Positions 8,903 to 18,285 are shown, numbered from the stretch's first letter. The stretch is 64,000 nucleotides of DNA from an uncultured Devosia sp. (GCF_946479885.1 NZ_CAMLHM010000012.1:1-64000); one strand, 5' to 3'. A program made the numbers and translations. Notes: generated by a model from the letters alone, not told the origin.

Positions 8903-10291
8903 ATGCCCCAAATCCTGATGCCCGCGCTGTCGCCCACCATGGAAGAGGGCAAGCTGAGCAAGTGGCTGGTCAAGGTCGGCGACACCGTCAAGTCCGGCGA
9001 CGTGCTGGCCGAAATCGAAACCGACAAGGCGACGATGGAAGTCGAGTCGGTCGATGAAGGCGTGGTCAAGGAATTGCTGGTTGCCGAAGGCACCGAGGGC
9101 GTGAAGGTCAATACACCGATCGCGCTGGTGCTGGCCGAGGGTGAAACCGCCTCCGCCGCGCCCGTCGCCAAGACGGCGCCCGAGCCCTCGGAGGCCCCGG
9201 TCGTGGCAGCCGAGAAGGCCGCCGAAGCAGCGCCGTCGCTCGCTGCTGTTCCGGCCGCGCCGAAGTTCGAAGCCCATGATGATCCCGACCTGCCTGCGGG
9301 CGTCGAGATGGTTGAAATGACCGTGCGCCAGGCGCTGAACGAGGCCATGGCCGAAGAACTGCGCCGCGACCCCGACGTCTTCGTCATGGGCGAGGAAGTC
9401 GCCGAATACCAGGGCGCCTACAAGATCACCCAGAACCTGCTGCAGGAATTCGGCCCCCAGCGCATCATCGATACGCCGATCACCGAGCATGGCTTTGCCG
9501 GCCTCGCCGTCGGCGCGGCCTTTGCCGGCCTCAAGCCGATCGTCGAATTCATGACCTGGAACTTTGCCATGCAGGCGATCGACCAGATCATCAACTCGGC
9601 CGCCAAGCAGCTCTATATGTCCGGCGGCCAGGTCAAGGCGCCCATGGTGTTCCGCGGCCCCAATGGCGCGGCTGCCCGCGTCGGCGCCCAGCACAGCCAG
9701 GACTATTCGGCCTGGTACAGCCACGTGCCCGGCCTCACCGTCATCGCGCCCTATAGCGCAGCTGACGCCAAGGGCCTGCTCAAGGCGGCAATCCGCTCGC
9801 CGAACCCGGTCGTGTTCCTCGAAAACGAAATCCTCTACGGCTCGACGGGCCTGGTGCCCAAGGTCGACGATTTCCTGCTGCCGATCGGCAAGGCCCGCAT
9901 CGCTCGCAAGGGCAAGGACGTGACCATCGTCTCGTTCTCGATGGGCATGCGCTACGCCACCCAGGCTACCGAGAAGCTGGTCGCCGCCGGCGTCGATGTG
10001 GAACTGATCGACCTGCGTACGCTCAGGCCCCTCGATATCGACACCGTCATCGAGTCGGTGAAGAAGACCGGCCGCCTGGTGACGGTGGAAGAAGGCTGGC
10101 CGCAGAACGGCATCGGCTCGGAAATCTCGGCCCAGGTGATGGAAAAGGCTTTCGACTATCTCGATGCGCCCGTGCTCCGCGTCACCGGCAAGGACGTGCC
10201 GATGCCCTATGCCGCCAACCTCGAAAAGCTGGCGCTGCCGAACGTCGATGAAGTGATCGCGGCGGTGAATGCCGTGACCTACCGCTCGTAA
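8903..10291 (+). CDS. pdhB: Pyruvate dehydrogenase E1 component, beta subunit with lipoyl domain
   Basis: The beta half of E1. Unlike enterobacterial forms it begins with a complete lipoyl domain (residues 1-78; the lipoylated lysine is K42 in [11 protein letters not shown]). An Ala/Pro/Glu-rich linker (about 82-130) leads to the transketolase-like core (about 135-460), with [14 protein letters not shown], the ITEHGFAG segment and the C-terminal [12 protein letters not shown] lipoylated E1-beta is a known alphaproteobacterial arrangement. Start ATG has TGGAGAG 5 bases upstream. It lies between the small membrane gene and pdhC. Confidence 0.97.
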   Translation: MPQILMPALSPTMEEGKLSKWLVKVGDTVKSGDVLAEIETDKATMEVESVDEGVVKELLVAEGTEGVKVNTPIALVLAEGETASAAPVAKTAPEPSEAPVVAAEKAAEAAPSLAAVPAAPKFEAHDDPDLPAGVEMVEMTVRQALNEAMAEELRRDPDVFVMGEEVAEYQGAYKITQNLLQEFGPQRIIDTPITEHGFAGLAVGAAFAGLKPIVEFMTWNFAMQAIDQIINSAAKQLYMSGGQVKAPMVFRGPNGAAARVGAQHSQDYSAWYSHVPGLTVIAPYSAADAKGLLKAAIRSPNPVVFLENEILYGSTGLVPKVDDFLLPIGKARIARKGKDVTIVSFSMGMRYATQATEKLVAAGVDVELIDLRTLRPLDIDTVIESVKKTGRLVTVEEGWPQNGIGSEISAQVMEKAFDYLDAPVLRVTGKDVPMPYAANLEKLALPNVDEVIAAVNAVTYRS

Positions 10292-10302
10292 GGAGAACCG
10301 GG

Positions 10303-11643
10303 ATGCCAATTGATATCACCATGCCGGCGCTCTCTCCGACGATGGAAGAGGGCAAGCTCGCCAAGTGGCACGTCAAGGAAGGCGACAGCGTCTCGTCCGG
10401 TGACGTGATCGCCGAGATCGAGACCGACAAGGCCACGATGGAAGTCGAGGCCGTCGACGAGGGCAAGATCGGCAAGATCATGGTCGCCGAAGGCACTGAG
10501 GGCGTGAAGGTCAATGCCGTGATCGCCGTGCTGCTACAGGAAGGCGAAAGCGCCGACGCAGTGGCCACACCCAAGGCGGCTCCGGCTCAGGCACCGAAGG
10601 TGGAAGCGCCCAAGCCTGCCGCTGCGCCGGCTCCAGCCACCAACAGCAATACCGGCCCCAGCGCGCCTGCCAAGGCCGCTCCGGCGCCGGCCAAGAGCGA
10701 TGGTGGCAAGGTGTTTGCCTCGCCGCTGGCCCGCCGCCTCGCCAAGGATGCCGGCATCGATGTGTCGGCCATCTCGGGTTCGGGCCCCAAGGGTCGCGTC
10801 GTGAAGTCCGACGTTGAAGCTGCCAAATCCGGCAAGGCGCCGCTCAAGGCGGCCGCATCCGCTCCGGCGGCCGGGGCAGGGGCCGCAGCACCGACTGGCG
10901 GCATGACCAAGGCCCAGGTGCTCGCCCTCTATCCGGAGGGCAGCTACGAGCTCGTGCCCAACGATGGGATGCGCAAGGTGGTGGCCGCGCGCCTCACCGA
11001 ATCCAAGCAGACCGTGCCGCATTTCTACCTGACGCTCGATTGCAAGATCGACGCCCTGCTGGCCGCCCGTGAGCAGATCAATGCCTCCGCGCCCAAGGGC
11101 AAGGACGGCAAGCCGGGCTACAAGCTTTCGGTCAATGACTTCGTGATGAAGGCCTGGGCCGTGGCTTTGCAGCGTGTGCCGACCGCCAATGCAACCTGGG
11201 CGGGCGACTCGATCCTCTACCACAAGCGCAGTGACGTCGCGGTTGCGGTGTCCGTGCCGGGTGGCCTGTTCACCCCGGTGGTCAAGTCCTGCGATACCAA
11301 GACGCTTCGGGAAATCTCCGAGGAGGTCAAGGATCTGGCGACCCGCGCCCGTGGCAAGAAGCTGGCGCCACATGAATATCAGGGCGGTGCCTCGTCGGTG
11401 TCCAACCTCGGGATGTTCGGCATCAAGCACTTCTCGGCGGTGATCAACCCGCCGCACGGCACGATCCTCGCGGTCGGTGCCGGCGAAGAGCGCGTCTATG
11501 CCGAAGGCGGCCAGGTCAAGATCGCCAACTTCATGACCGTCACGCTCTCCTGCGATCACCGCGCTGTCGATGGCGCGCTGGGCGCCGAAGTGCTCGGCGT
11601 GTTCAAGGGCCTGATCGAAAACCCGGTAATGATGCTGGCCTAA
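10303..11643 (+). CDS. pdhC: Dihydrolipoamide acetyltransferase (E2 of pyruvate dehydrogenase)
   Basis: Core of the complex: accepts acetyl on its lipoyl arm and transfers it to CoA. It has one lipoyl domain (1-80, lipoyl lysine K43), an Ala/Pro linker, a peripheral subunit-binding domain (about 138-173, [15 protein letters not shown] ... [11 protein letters not shown]), a second Ala-rich linker, and the acyltransferase domain (about 215-446) with the active-site DHRAVDGA (His419). AAGGAG precedes the ATG. At 446 residues with a single lipoyl domain it is normal for the order. Confidence 0.97.
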   Translation: MPIDITMPALSPTMEEGKLAKWHVKEGDSVSSGDVIAEIETDKATMEVEAVDEGKIGKIMVAEGTEGVKVNAVIAVLLQEGESADAVATPKAAPAQAPKVEAPKPAAAPAPATNSNTGPSAPAKAAPAPAKSDGGKVFASPLARRLAKDAGIDVSAISGSGPKGRVVKSDVEAAKSGKAPLKAAASAPAAGAGAAAPTGGMTKAQVLALYPEGSYELVPNDGMRKVVAARLTESKQTVPHFYLTLDCKIDALLAAREQINASAPKGKDGKPGYKLSVNDFVMKAWAVALQRVPTANATWAGDSILYHKRSDVAVAVSVPGGLFTPVVKSCDTKTLREISEEVKDLATRARGKKLAPHEYQGGASSVSNLGMFGIKHFSAVINPPHGTILAVGAGEERVYAEGGQVKIANFMTVTLSCDHRAVDGALGAEVLGVFKGLIENPVMMLA

Positions 11644-11655
11644 GGGACAGTGGGC

Positions 11656-12297
11656 ATGAAAACCATCCTCGCCTATGGCGACAGCCTGACCTTCGGGCAT
11701 GACACGGCCAGCGGGCTGCGCCATGCCTACGAGGATCGCTGGCCAACGGTGTTGGAGGCGGGTTTGGATGGGCAGGCACGGGTTATCGCCGACGGGCTGA
11801 GCGGACGCACCACCATGTTCGATGACCATGGCGCGGCGGCCGATCGGAACGGCGCCCGGGTATTGCCAACGGTATTGTCGGTTCATGCACCACTGGACGC
11901 GGTGGTCATCATGCTCGGCGCTAACGATCTCAAGCCGTTCATCTGCGGCGCCGCCAATGGCGCGGCTGCGGGCATGCGGCGACTGGCGCAGATCGTCAAG
12001 TCGCACCCCTATGGTTATGGCGGACGGGTTCCAGAACTGATCCTGGTTGCGCCACCGCATGCCGGACCGACCGACACACCCGGCGGGCTGCCGGCCATGG
12101 ACCGCAGCATCGCCGAAAGCGAGAAGCTGGCGGGCCTCTATAGTGAAATCGCCGACGAGTATGGCGCCAGGTTCTTTGACGCAGCAACCGTCGCGACACC
12201 GACACGGCTGGATGGAGTACATCTGGATGCCAAGGCGACGCGCGCCATTGGCAACGGGGTTGTGCCGGTCGTCAAACAAGCACTGGGGCTGACATGA
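11656..12297 (+). CDS. SGNH/GDSL hydrolase, first of a tandem pair
   Basis: A serine esterase or lipase-type hydrolase of 213 residues without signal peptide. The catalytic blocks are complete: GDSLT with Ser10, an Asn block (GANDL, N90), and DGVHLD with D186 and H189. The open frame could begin at GTG 11650, but ATG at 11656 is better spaced from AGGGAC. The 3' end overlaps the next, paralogous gene by 4 bases. The substrate is unknown; related proteins act on acyl or aryl esters, some on acetylated sugars. Position between pdhC and lpdA implies co-expression with the pyruvate dehydrogenase complex. Confidence 0.88.
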   Translation: MKTILAYGDSLTFGHDTASGLRHAYEDRWPTVLEAGLDGQARVIADGLSGRTTMFDDHGAAADRNGARVLPTVLSVHAPLDAVVIMLGANDLKPFICGAANGAAAGMRRLAQIVKSHPYGYGGRVPELILVAPPHAGPTDTPGGLPAMDRSIAESEKLAGLYSEIADEYGARFFDAATVATPTRLDGVHLDAKATRAIGNGVVPVVKQALGLT

Positions 12298-12944
12298 AAA
12301 CCATTCTCGCCTACGGCGACAGCCTGACCTATGGCGCCAATCCACAGCCGGGCGGGCCGCGCCACGCCTACGAACACCGCTGGCCCAGCGTGCTGGAACA
12401 TCGCCTGGCCAGCAAGGTGCGGGTGATTGCCGAGGGGCTTGGCGGGCGGACGACGGCGTCGGACGACTGGTTCGCCAATGCCGATCGCAACGGCGCGCGC
12501 ATCCTGCCGACGCTGCTGGAGAGCCACAGCCCGCTCGATCTCGTGATCATCATGCTGGGCACCAACGATCTCAAGCCCGCCATCTGCGGTTCGGCGCTGG
12601 AGGCCTCGTTTGGCATGCGCCGTCTGGTGCAGATCATCCGCGGTCACTACGCCGGCAAGGGCGAGACCGCACCCAAGATCATCCTGGTGGCGCCGCCGCT
12701 GCTCTGCGAGACCGAGAATGCCGACATGATGGGGCACTTTGGCGGTTTTGCGCATGGCCTCGAGCAATCGAGCCAGTTCGCCGCCCACTATGCGCGCCGC
12801 GCGGAAGAATGGGACACCGGCTTTTTCGACGCTTCGACGGTGGCCACGGCCGACCCGCTCGACGGCGTCCATCTTGACGCTGCCAATACCAGCGCGATCG
12901 GCGAGGGGCTCGTGCCGGTCGTCAAATCCATGCTCGGCCTCTAG
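12294..12944 (+). CDS. SGNH/GDSL hydrolase, second of a tandem pair
   Basis: A 216-residue paralogue of the preceding gene, sharing the start MKTILAYGDSLT and the same order of blocks: Ser10 in GDSLT, N91 in GTNDL, D190 and H193 in DGVHLD. Between the blocks the two copies differ at many positions, so the duplication is not recent. There is no signal peptide, so action is cytoplasmic. It starts inside the stop codon of the first copy (ATGA), and lpdA follows after 31 bases. Substrate unknown. Confidence 0.88.
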   Translation: MKTILAYGDSLTYGANPQPGGPRHAYEHRWPSVLEHRLASKVRVIAEGLGGRTTASDDWFANADRNGARILPTLLESHSPLDLVIIMLGTNDLKPAICGSALEASFGMRRLVQIIRGHYAGKGETAPKIILVAPPLLCETENADMMGHFGGFAHGLEQSSQFAAHYARRAEEWDTGFFDASTVATADPLDGVHLDAANTSAIGEGLVPVVKSMLGL

Positions 12945-12975
12945 GCCGGGATAACAAGACTTACTGGAGGCCCAA

Positions 12976-14415
12976 ATGGCTGACCAATACGACCTTCTCG
13001 TCATCGGCGCCGGCCCCGGCGGCTATGTTGCCGCTATCCGCGGTGCGCAGCTCGGCATGAAGGTGGGCATCATCGAGCGCGAGCACATGGCTGGCATCTG
13101 CTCCAACTGGGGCTGCATCCCGACCAAGGCGCTGCTGCGCTCGGCCGAGATCTACGGCCACATGACCCATGCCAAGGATTATGGTCTGACCGCCGAGAAG
13201 TTCGGCGTCGACATTGACGGGGTGGTCAAGCGCTCGCGCGCTATCGCCGCGCAGATGAACAATGGCGTCCAGTTCCTCATGAAGAAGAACAAGGTCGACA
13301 TCATCTGGGGCGAGGCGGTCATATCAAAGCCGGGTGAGGTCAAGGTCGCGCCGACCAAGAAGGCCATCGTCCAACCGCAGGGCCCCGTGCCGAAAAACCC
13401 ATTGGGTGAAGGCACTTACAAGGCCAAGAACATCATCATCGCCACCGGCGCCCGCCCGCGCGTGCTGCCCGGCATCGAGCCCGATGGCGACAAGATCTGG
13501 ACCTATTTCGAGGCCATGAAGCCAGCCGCCATGCCCAAGAGCCTGGTGGTGATGGGCTCGGGTGCCATCGGCGTCGAATTCGCTTCGTTCTATCGCTCGA
13601 TGGGCGCCGAGGTGACCATTATCGAGCTGCTGCCGCAGATCATGCCGGTGGAAGATGCCGAGATTGCCGGCCTCGCCCGCAAGCGGCTGGAGAAGCGCGG
13701 CATCAAAATCCTGACCGACGCCAAGGTCGCCAAGGTTGAAAAGACCGCCGCGGGTGTGACCGCCCATGTCGAGCTCAAGGATGGCTCTAAGCAGCAGATT
13801 TCGGGCGAGAAGCTGATCTCGGCCGTTGGCGTTCAATGCAATATCGAAGGCCTCGGCCTCGAAACAGTCGGGGTCAAGACCGAGCGCGGCGCCATTGTCA
13901 TCGACCACTATGGCGCAACCAATGTGGCTGGCATCTGGGCCATCGGCGATGTGGCCGGCCCGCCCATGCTGGCGCACAAGGCCGAGCATGAAGCCGTCAT
14001 CACCGTCGAGAAGATCGCCGGCCTGAAGGTGCATGGCCTCGACAAGACCAAGGTGCCCGGTTGCACCTATTGCGAGCCGCAGGTGGCCAGCGTCGGCCTG
14101 ACCGAAGCCAAGGCCAAGGAAGCCGGTCGCGAGATCAAGGTCGGCCGCTTCCCCTTCGTGGGCAACGGCAAGGCGATTGCGCTGGGCGAGCCCGATGGGC
14201 TGGTCAAAACCATCTTCGACGCCAAGACCGGCGAACTGCTGGGTGCGCATATGGTGGGCGCCGAGGTGACCGAGCTGATCCAGGGCTTTGTCATCGCCAT
14301 GAACCTCGAAACCACCGAGGAAGAGCTGATGCACACCATTTTCCCGCATCCAACGCTGAGCGAAACGATGAAGGAAAGCGTTCTGGACGCATATGGCCGC
14401 GCGCTGAACATCTAG
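12976..14415 (+). CDS. lpdA: Dihydrolipoamide dehydrogenase (E3)
   Basis: Reoxidises dihydrolipoamide with FAD and NAD. The 479 residues show the FAD dinucleotide fold (IGAGPGGYVAA), the redox-active disulfide C42/C47 in GICSNWGCIPTK, the NAD fold around VVMGSGAIGVEFASFY, and the C-terminal active-site HPTLSE with His458 and Glu463 contributed across the dimer. TGGAGG precedes the ATG. Placement after pdhABC points to the pyruvate dehydrogenase complex, although E3 can also serve other 2-oxo acid dehydrogenases. An insertion around residues 120-140 (VAPTKKAIVQPQG) is typical of some alphaproteobacterial E3 proteins. Confidence 0.96.
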   Translation: MADQYDLLVIGAGPGGYVAAIRGAQLGMKVGIIEREHMAGICSNWGCIPTKALLRSAEIYGHMTHAKDYGLTAEKFGVDIDGVVKRSRAIAAQMNNGVQFLMKKNKVDIIWGEAVISKPGEVKVAPTKKAIVQPQGPVPKNPLGEGTYKAKNIIIATGARPRVLPGIEPDGDKIWTYFEAMKPAAMPKSLVVMGSGAIGVEFASFYRSMGAEVTIIELLPQIMPVEDAEIAGLARKRLEKRGIKILTDAKVAKVEKTAAGVTAHVELKDGSKQQISGEKLISAVGVQCNIEGLGLETVGVKTERGAIVIDHYGATNVAGIWAIGDVAGPPMLAHKAEHEAVITVEKIAGLKVHGLDKTKVPGCTYCEPQVASVGLTEAKAKEAGREIKVGRFPFVGNGKAIALGEPDGLVKTIFDAKTGELLGAHMVGAEVTELIQGFVIAMNLETTEEELMHTIFPHPTLSETMKESVLDAYGRALNI

Positions 14416-14452
14416 CGCGGTCTAAGCAACCGAACGCAAAGGAGTTATCCAC

Positions 14453-15493
14453 ATGGTCAAGGCGATCCAAGTCGGCCTGGGACACTGGGGATTCAGCTGG
14501 ACCAAGGACGTTATCCCCAAAGTGCCCAACATTCACATGGTGGGCTATGTGGACAGCAGTCCCGAGGCCACCAAGCGGGTGCAGACCGAACTGGGCATTG
14601 AGGAAAAGCGCTGCTTCCACAGCCTGGACGAAGCGGCCCAGGGGGTTGAAGCGGACCTGGCCATCTGCACGCTCCGCACCGAGGCGCATTATCCGGTGGT
14701 CAAGCGCTGCCTCGAACTGGGCTTCAATGTGCTGGTCGAGAAACCCTTCGCCTCGACCATCGAGCAGGCCAAGGAGCTGGTGGCCCTGGCCAAGGCCAAT
14801 GGCCGCGTGCTGATGGTCAGCCAGAACTACCGCTTCCAGCCGGCGCCGATTGCCGCCGCCGAGCTGATCGGCGCGCAGAAGTTTGGCCCCGTGAACCTGG
14901 TCTCGATCGAATTCCGCCGCCATGCGCCCAGCCAGGGCTACCGCTACTGGGACATGCCCGATCCGCTCTTGGCCGATATGTCGATCCACCATTTCGACCT
15001 GATGCGGATGGTGCTGAACGACAACCCCAAGCGCGTGTCGTGCCGCACCTGGAACCCGCCGGCGAGCCCTTTTGGGCATCACCCGATCGGCGTGGCGACG
15101 CTGGAATTCGACAAGGGCACCATCGTTTCCTATCGTGGCAGCTGGATGAGCAGCGGCCCGGTGACGCCGTGGGCGGGCGAATGGACCATGGATTGCTCGG
15201 AAGGTGAGATCATGTGGAGTTCGCGCGACCATTTCATGGGCAAGGCCGGTCCCGACAAGCTGAGCCTGCGCGAGAGGGATGGCGAGGCCGTACCCTTTCC
15301 GCTCGAACCCATTGAATTTGCCGACCGCACCGGCACGCTGGCGGCCATTGCCAAGGTGATCCAGACCGGCTCGATTCCCGCGCGCTTCAGCTCGGGAGAG
15401 GATAATCTGCATTCGCTGGCGCTGGTGCAGGCAACGATTCTGTCGGCATCGCGACACGGCGAATGGGTTGAAATCGCAGAGGTACTACAATGA
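14453..15493 (+). CDS. Gfo/Idh/MocA family oxidoreductase
   Basis: A 346-residue NAD(P)-dependent oxidoreductase. The N-terminal Rossmann domain begins IQVGLGHWGFSW, and the family signature is seen as VLVEKPFASTIEQAKEL (the EKP motif, here K of the catalytic pair). The C-terminal domain carries DMSIHHFDLMRM, which provides the usual active-site histidines. The substrate is usually a sugar or inositol derivative; nothing in the context narrows it. AAGGAG lies 8 bases before the ATG, and the 3' end overlaps the following gene by 4 bases. Confidence 0.88.
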   Translation: MVKAIQVGLGHWGFSWTKDVIPKVPNIHMVGYVDSSPEATKRVQTELGIEEKRCFHSLDEAAQGVEADLAICTLRTEAHYPVVKRCLELGFNVLVEKPFASTIEQAKELVALAKANGRVLMVSQNYRFQPAPIAAAELIGAQKFGPVNLVSIEFRRHAPSQGYRYWDMPDPLLADMSIHHFDLMRMVLNDNPKRVSCRTWNPPASPFGHHPIGVATLEFDKGTIVSYRGSWMSSGPVTPWAGEWTMDCSEGEIMWSSRDHFMGKAGPDKLSLRERDGEAVPFPLEPIEFADRTGTLAAIAKVIQTGSIPARFSSGEDNLHSLALVQATILSASRHGEWVEIAEVLQ

Positions 15494-15747
15494 GCGTCGG
15501 TATGACTGAACTGCTGATCTTTCTCGCCATCGGCCTGGTGGCCGGATGGCTCGCGGGCCTCGTGCTGGGCGGCGGCGGACTGTTGCGCAACCTGATCGTC
15601 GGCGTCATCGGCGCCTTTGTCGGCGGCTGGCTGCTGTCGGTGGCGAACATTTCCCTTCCCATTGGCAATGCGCTGGTCAGCCAGATCATCACGGCGACCA
15701 TCGGCGCCCTGGTGGTCATCGCGGTGGCGCGGGTCGTCGCTAGGTAA
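15490..15747 (+). CDS. GlsB/YeaQ/YmgE-like small membrane protein
   Basis: An 85-residue protein made of three hydrophobic segments rich in glycine: LLIFLAIGLVAGWLAGLVLG, then NLIVGVIGAFVGGWLL, then a C-terminal IITATIGALVVIAVARVV. This is the pattern of the transglycosylase-associated (GlsB/YeaQ) family, linked elsewhere to envelope or acid stress. It overlaps the oxidoreductase gene by 4 bases and is followed by a strong terminator hairpin, so it probably ends this transcript. Confidence 0.82.
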   Translation: MSVGMTELLIFLAIGLVAGWLAGLVLGGGGLLRNLIVGVIGAFVGGWLLSVANISLPIGNALVSQIITATIGALVVIAVARVVAR

Positions 15748-15766
15748 GGGCAGGGGGCTTGAAGGG

Positions 15767-15800
15767 CGCTCCACGAGACGCAATATCTCGTGGAGCGTTT
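15767..15800 (+). terminator. Strong hairpin, probable intrinsic terminator
   Basis: A perfect 12-bp stem (15767-15778 with 15786-15797) with a 7-base loop and TTT directly after it. It follows the first GlsB-like gene by 19 bases. It would also place a GTG start at 15790 inside the stem, which argues for the later start of the next gene. Confidence 0.75.
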
Positions 15801-15813
15801 GAGAGGGCAGAGC

Positions 15814-16113
15814 ATGGCACTACCGGAACGGCAGTCCGCAGGCGGGGGCTTCACCATGGGCGGCAACAATAATCGCGCGATCCTGATCTTTCTGGGAATC
15901 GGCATCCTGGCGGGGTTTCTCGCCAGTCTGGTCGTCGGGGGCGGCGGGCTGATCACTTACCTCATCAGCGGGGTGGTCGGTTCGTTCGTGGGAGGGTATC
16001 TGTTCACCGCGCTACGGATCGATCTGGGTATTAGAAACGATGTGGTTCGCCAGATCGTCACCTCGACCGTCGGCGCCATCATCGTCGTGCTGCTGGCACG
16101 GCTGATTGCCTAA
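15814..16113 (+). CDS. GlsB/YeaQ-like small membrane protein, second copy
   Basis: A 99-residue paralogue of the previous small membrane protein with a longer polar N terminus (MALPERQSAGGGF) before three hydrophobic glycine-rich segments (ILIFLGIGILAGFLASLVVG, LISGVVGSFVGGYLF, IVTSTVGAIIVVLLARLI). ATG at 15814 has AGAGGG 7 bases upstream. A GTG at 15790 lies in the terminator stem and ATG at 15856 would shorten the tail. It is separated from copy one by the terminator, so it needs its own promoter or read-through. lipA follows after 15 bases. Confidence 0.8.
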   Translation: MALPERQSAGGGFTMGGNNNRAILIFLGIGILAGFLASLVVGGGGLITYLISGVVGSFVGGYLFTALRIDLGIRNDVVRQIVTSTVGAIIVVLLARLIA

Positions 16114-16128
16114 CTGTCAGGACATCCC

Positions 16129-17082
16129 TTGGTCACTCTGATCGACACTTCCTTGGCTAAGCCGCGGCACCCTGAAAAGGCCAACCGGCCCGAAAGCGTG
16201 GTGCTGCGCAAGCCGGACTGGATCCGCGTCAAGGCGCCGGGCTCCCCGGTCTACAAGGAAACCCAGCAGATCGTGCGCGAGAACAATCTCGTCACCGTCT
16301 GCGAGGAAGCCGGCTGCCCCAATATCGGGGAGTGCTGGTCCAAGAAGCACGCGACCATGATGATCATGGGCGAGATCTGCACCCGGGCCTGCGCCTTCTG
16401 CAACGTGCGCACCGGCCTGCCGGGGCCGCTCGATCCCAACGAGCCCGAAAATGTCGCGCGCGCCGTGGCCAAGCTTGGCCTCGAGCATGTGGTCATCACT
16501 TCGGTCGATCGCGACGACCTGGCCGATGGCGGTGCCCAGCACTTTGCCGACGTGATCCGGGCCATCCGCGCTGCGACTCCGAAGACCACCATCGAAATCC
16601 TGACGCCGGACTTCCTGCGCAAGGACGGCGCGCTGGAGATCGTCGTGGCCGCCAAGCCCGACGTCTTCAACCACAATCTCGAGACGGTTCCGTCCAAGTA
16701 TCTCAAGGTGCGCCCCGGCGCCCGCTACTTCCACTCGATCCGGCTGCTGCAGAAGGTCAAGGAACTCGACCCGACCATGTTCACCAAGTCGGGCATCATG
16801 GTGGGCCTGGGCGAAGAACGGAACGAAGTGCTGCAGCTGATGGACGACCTGCGCTCGGCCGATGTGGATTTCCTGACCATCGGCCAGTATCTGCAGCCGA
16901 CCAAGAAGCACTACCCGCTGCAGCGTTTCGTGACGCCGGACGAGTTCAAATCCTATGCCACGGTTGCGTCGGCCAAGGGCTTCGCGCTGGTGTCGTCCAG
17001 CCCGCTGACCCGCTCGTCTCACCATGCCGGGGAAGACTTCGCCAAGCTCAAGGCCGCCCGCATGGCCAAGATGGGCCATTGA
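16129..17082 (+). CDS. lipA: Lipoyl synthase
   Basis: Radical SAM enzyme that inserts two sulfurs into octanoyl groups on lipoyl domains, needed by PdhB and PdhC in this window. The auxiliary cluster cysteines are C58, C63 and C69 ([12 protein letters not shown]), and the radical SAM triad is C84, C88 and C91 (CTRACAFC). The C-terminal [15 protein letters not shown] completes the family pattern. The start is TTG at 16129: the resulting N terminus ([18 protein letters not shown]) matches what I know of rhizobial LipA. Length is 317 residues. It stands last in the pdh region. Confidence 0.97.
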   Translation: MVTLIDTSLAKPRHPEKANRPESVVLRKPDWIRVKAPGSPVYKETQQIVRENNLVTVCEEAGCPNIGECWSKKHATMMIMGEICTRACAFCNVRTGLPGPLDPNEPENVARAVAKLGLEHVVITSVDRDDLADGGAQHFADVIRAIRAATPKTTIEILTPDFLRKDGALEIVVAAKPDVFNHNLETVPSKYLKVRPGARYFHSIRLLQKVKELDPTMFTKSGIMVGLGEERNEVLQLMDDLRSADVDFLTIGQYLQPTKKHYPLQRFVTPDEFKSYATVASAKGFALVSSSPLTRSSHHAGEDFAKLKAARMAKMGH

Positions 17083-17088
17083 GTTCTT

Positions 17089-17219
17089 CACCTCTCCCTT
17101 TGGGGGAGAGGTCGACTTGCGAAGCAAGGCGGGTGAGGGGGCCTTTCCCCCGCACCGCGCCAAGAAAAGGCCCCCTCACCCGGCGCTGCGCGCCGACCTC
17201 TCCCCCAAAGGGAGAGGTG
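17089..17219. repeat. Palindromic dispersed repeat (REP-like)
   Basis: A 131-bp imperfect palindrome in the lipA-ratA gap. Its outer arms are CACCTCTCCCTTTGGGGGAG and its inverse, and its inner arms pair GGGTGAGGGGGCCTTT with its inverse. A shortened arm of the same family recurs at 17742-17762. Elements with this outer arm are common between genes in several alphaproteobacteria. No coding content is credible here, although open frames cross it. Confidence 0.75.
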
Positions 17220-17221
17220 AG

Positions 17222-17241
17222 ATTCCCGCTTTCGCGGGAAT
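17222..17241. repeat. Short dispersed hairpin repeat
   Basis: ATTCCCGC, loop TTTC, GCGGGAAT: a perfect 8-bp stem immediately after the larger palindrome. The same core with a longer stem occurs at 63964-63991, so this is a dispersed repeat family rather than a unique site. Confidence 0.7.
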
Positions 17242-17288
17242 GATGCGGTGGGCTATTGATGCTCCAGCGATATTCAGAAGCAGAATCC

Positions 17289-17732
17289 ATGAAGCGTTTC
17301 TTCGAGCGGCATGTGCCGCACCTGCCAAACCGCATGTATGACATCGTCGCCGATCTCGGCGACTACCCCCGCTTCATTCCCAACTGCAAGGCGATGGACG
17401 TCCGCCCGGACCCGGCGGCCGGCGCGGCGGATGTGCGGCTGGCCCGGATGACGCTGTCCTTCGGGCCGGTCACCCAGGCCTATACCAGCCGCGTCACCCT
17501 CGACGACAAGGCCCTGACCATCAAGGCCAAGGCGGTGGATGGCCCCTTCGCCTATCTCGACAGCGTCTGGAGCTTCGAGCCCGAGGGCATGGGCACCCGC
17601 GTGCGCTTCGAGATCGACTTCAAGATCTCCAACCCGCTCATATCGGCGGTGGCGGAACCGGCCTTTGCCGCCAAGCAGGTCGAAATCATGCAGGCATTTG
17701 TCGACGAGGCCGACCAACGCTACGGCGACTGA
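17289..17732 (+). CDS. Coenzyme Q-binding protein, RatA/COQ10 type
   Basis: A 147-residue START-like (polyketide cyclase/dehydrase) protein. The N terminus has the family pattern MYDIVADLGDYPRFIPNCKA, and the C-terminal helix has FAAKQVEIMQAFVDEADQRY. Members such as COQ10 bind ubiquinone and support its delivery to respiration. The RatA toxin label of the E. coli homologue should not be assumed here. Start at 17289 fits the family N terminus; ATG at 17259 would add 10 residues. Neither has a strong ribosome-binding site. It converges with cinA. Confidence 0.85.
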   Translation: MKRFFERHVPHLPNRMYDIVADLGDYPRFIPNCKAMDVRPDPAAGAADVRLARMTLSFGPVTQAYTSRVTLDDKALTIKAKAVDGPFAYLDSVWSFEPEGMGTRVRFEIDFKISNPLISAVAEPAFAAKQVEIMQAFVDEADQRYGD

Positions 17733-17741
17733 GCTTTCTTA

Positions 17742-17762
17742 CCTCTCCCTTCGGGGGAGAGG
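17742..17762. terminator. Hairpin between convergent ratA-like and cinA genes
   Basis: CCTCTCCC (17742-17749) pairs with GGGAGAGG (17755-17762) across a 5-base loop. It is a half copy of the outer arm of the 17089-17219 repeat. It lies in the 40-base gap of two converging genes, so it may work as a two-way terminator, though no T tract follows. Confidence 0.45.
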
Positions 17763-17772
17763 CGAAGGGGGC

Positions 17773-18285
17773 CTAGTCCGGGTCGCTTGTCAGCACTTGC
17801 AGCACCAGGTCGAGCGCCGCAGAGACGCTGGCCCGACGAATGTCGTCGCGGCCAAGGTCCCCGAACTGATGTTCGATGACGACCGTCGCCAGTTCCGACG
17901 ACACGGCGATGTAAACCAGACCCACCGGCTTCTTGTCGCTGCCGCCATCGGGGCCGGCAATGCCGGTGACTGCGACCGCATAGTCCGCCCGCGCGGTATT
18001 GCGGGCGCCATCGGCCATGGCGCGAGCCACCTGGTTGCTGACCGCGCCATAGTCGCGGATCAGGCGGGCCTGCACGTGGATCATGCGGGATTTGGCGGCG
18101 TTGGCATAGGTGACGTAGCCGCCATAAACCGCGGCCGAGGCGCCCGGAATATCGGTCAGCGCCGAGGCGACCATGCCGCCGGTACAGCTTTCGGCGGTGA
18201 CGATGCTCTGTTTCTTTTCGGTGAGGATATCGATGATCCGCTTGCCGGAGCCTGCGGGGGTGCTTTCCGCTTTCCTCGCTGCCAT
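17773..18285 (-). CDS. CinA C-terminal domain protein (NMN amidohydrolase)
   Basis: A 170-residue protein holding only the PncC/CinA-C domain, which deamidates nicotinamide mononucleotide in pyridine nucleotide recycling. The signature TAESCTGGMVASALTDIPGAS holds the catalytic serine, and VAVTGIAGPDGGSDKKPVG follows. The N-terminal CinA domain is absent, as is usual for this stand-alone form. The ATG overlaps the ispDF stop by one base and has GAGGAGGG upstream, inside ispDF. A longer frame reaching to 18570 overlaps ispDF and is not supported. Confidence 0.9.
   Translation of the reverse strand: MAARKAESTPAGSGKRIIDILTEKKQSIVTAESCTGGMVASALTDIPGASAAVYGGYVTYANAAKSRMIHVQARLIRDYGAVSNQVARAMADGARNTARADYAVAVTGIAGPDGGSDKKPVGLVYIAVSSELATVVIEHQFGDLGRDDIRRASVSAALDLVLQVLTSDPD

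Noticed and set aside
17289..17732. RatA toxin of a toxin-antitoxin pair
   Set aside because: No antitoxin partner gene is next to it, and the family is better explained as coenzyme Q-binding in alphaproteobacteria.
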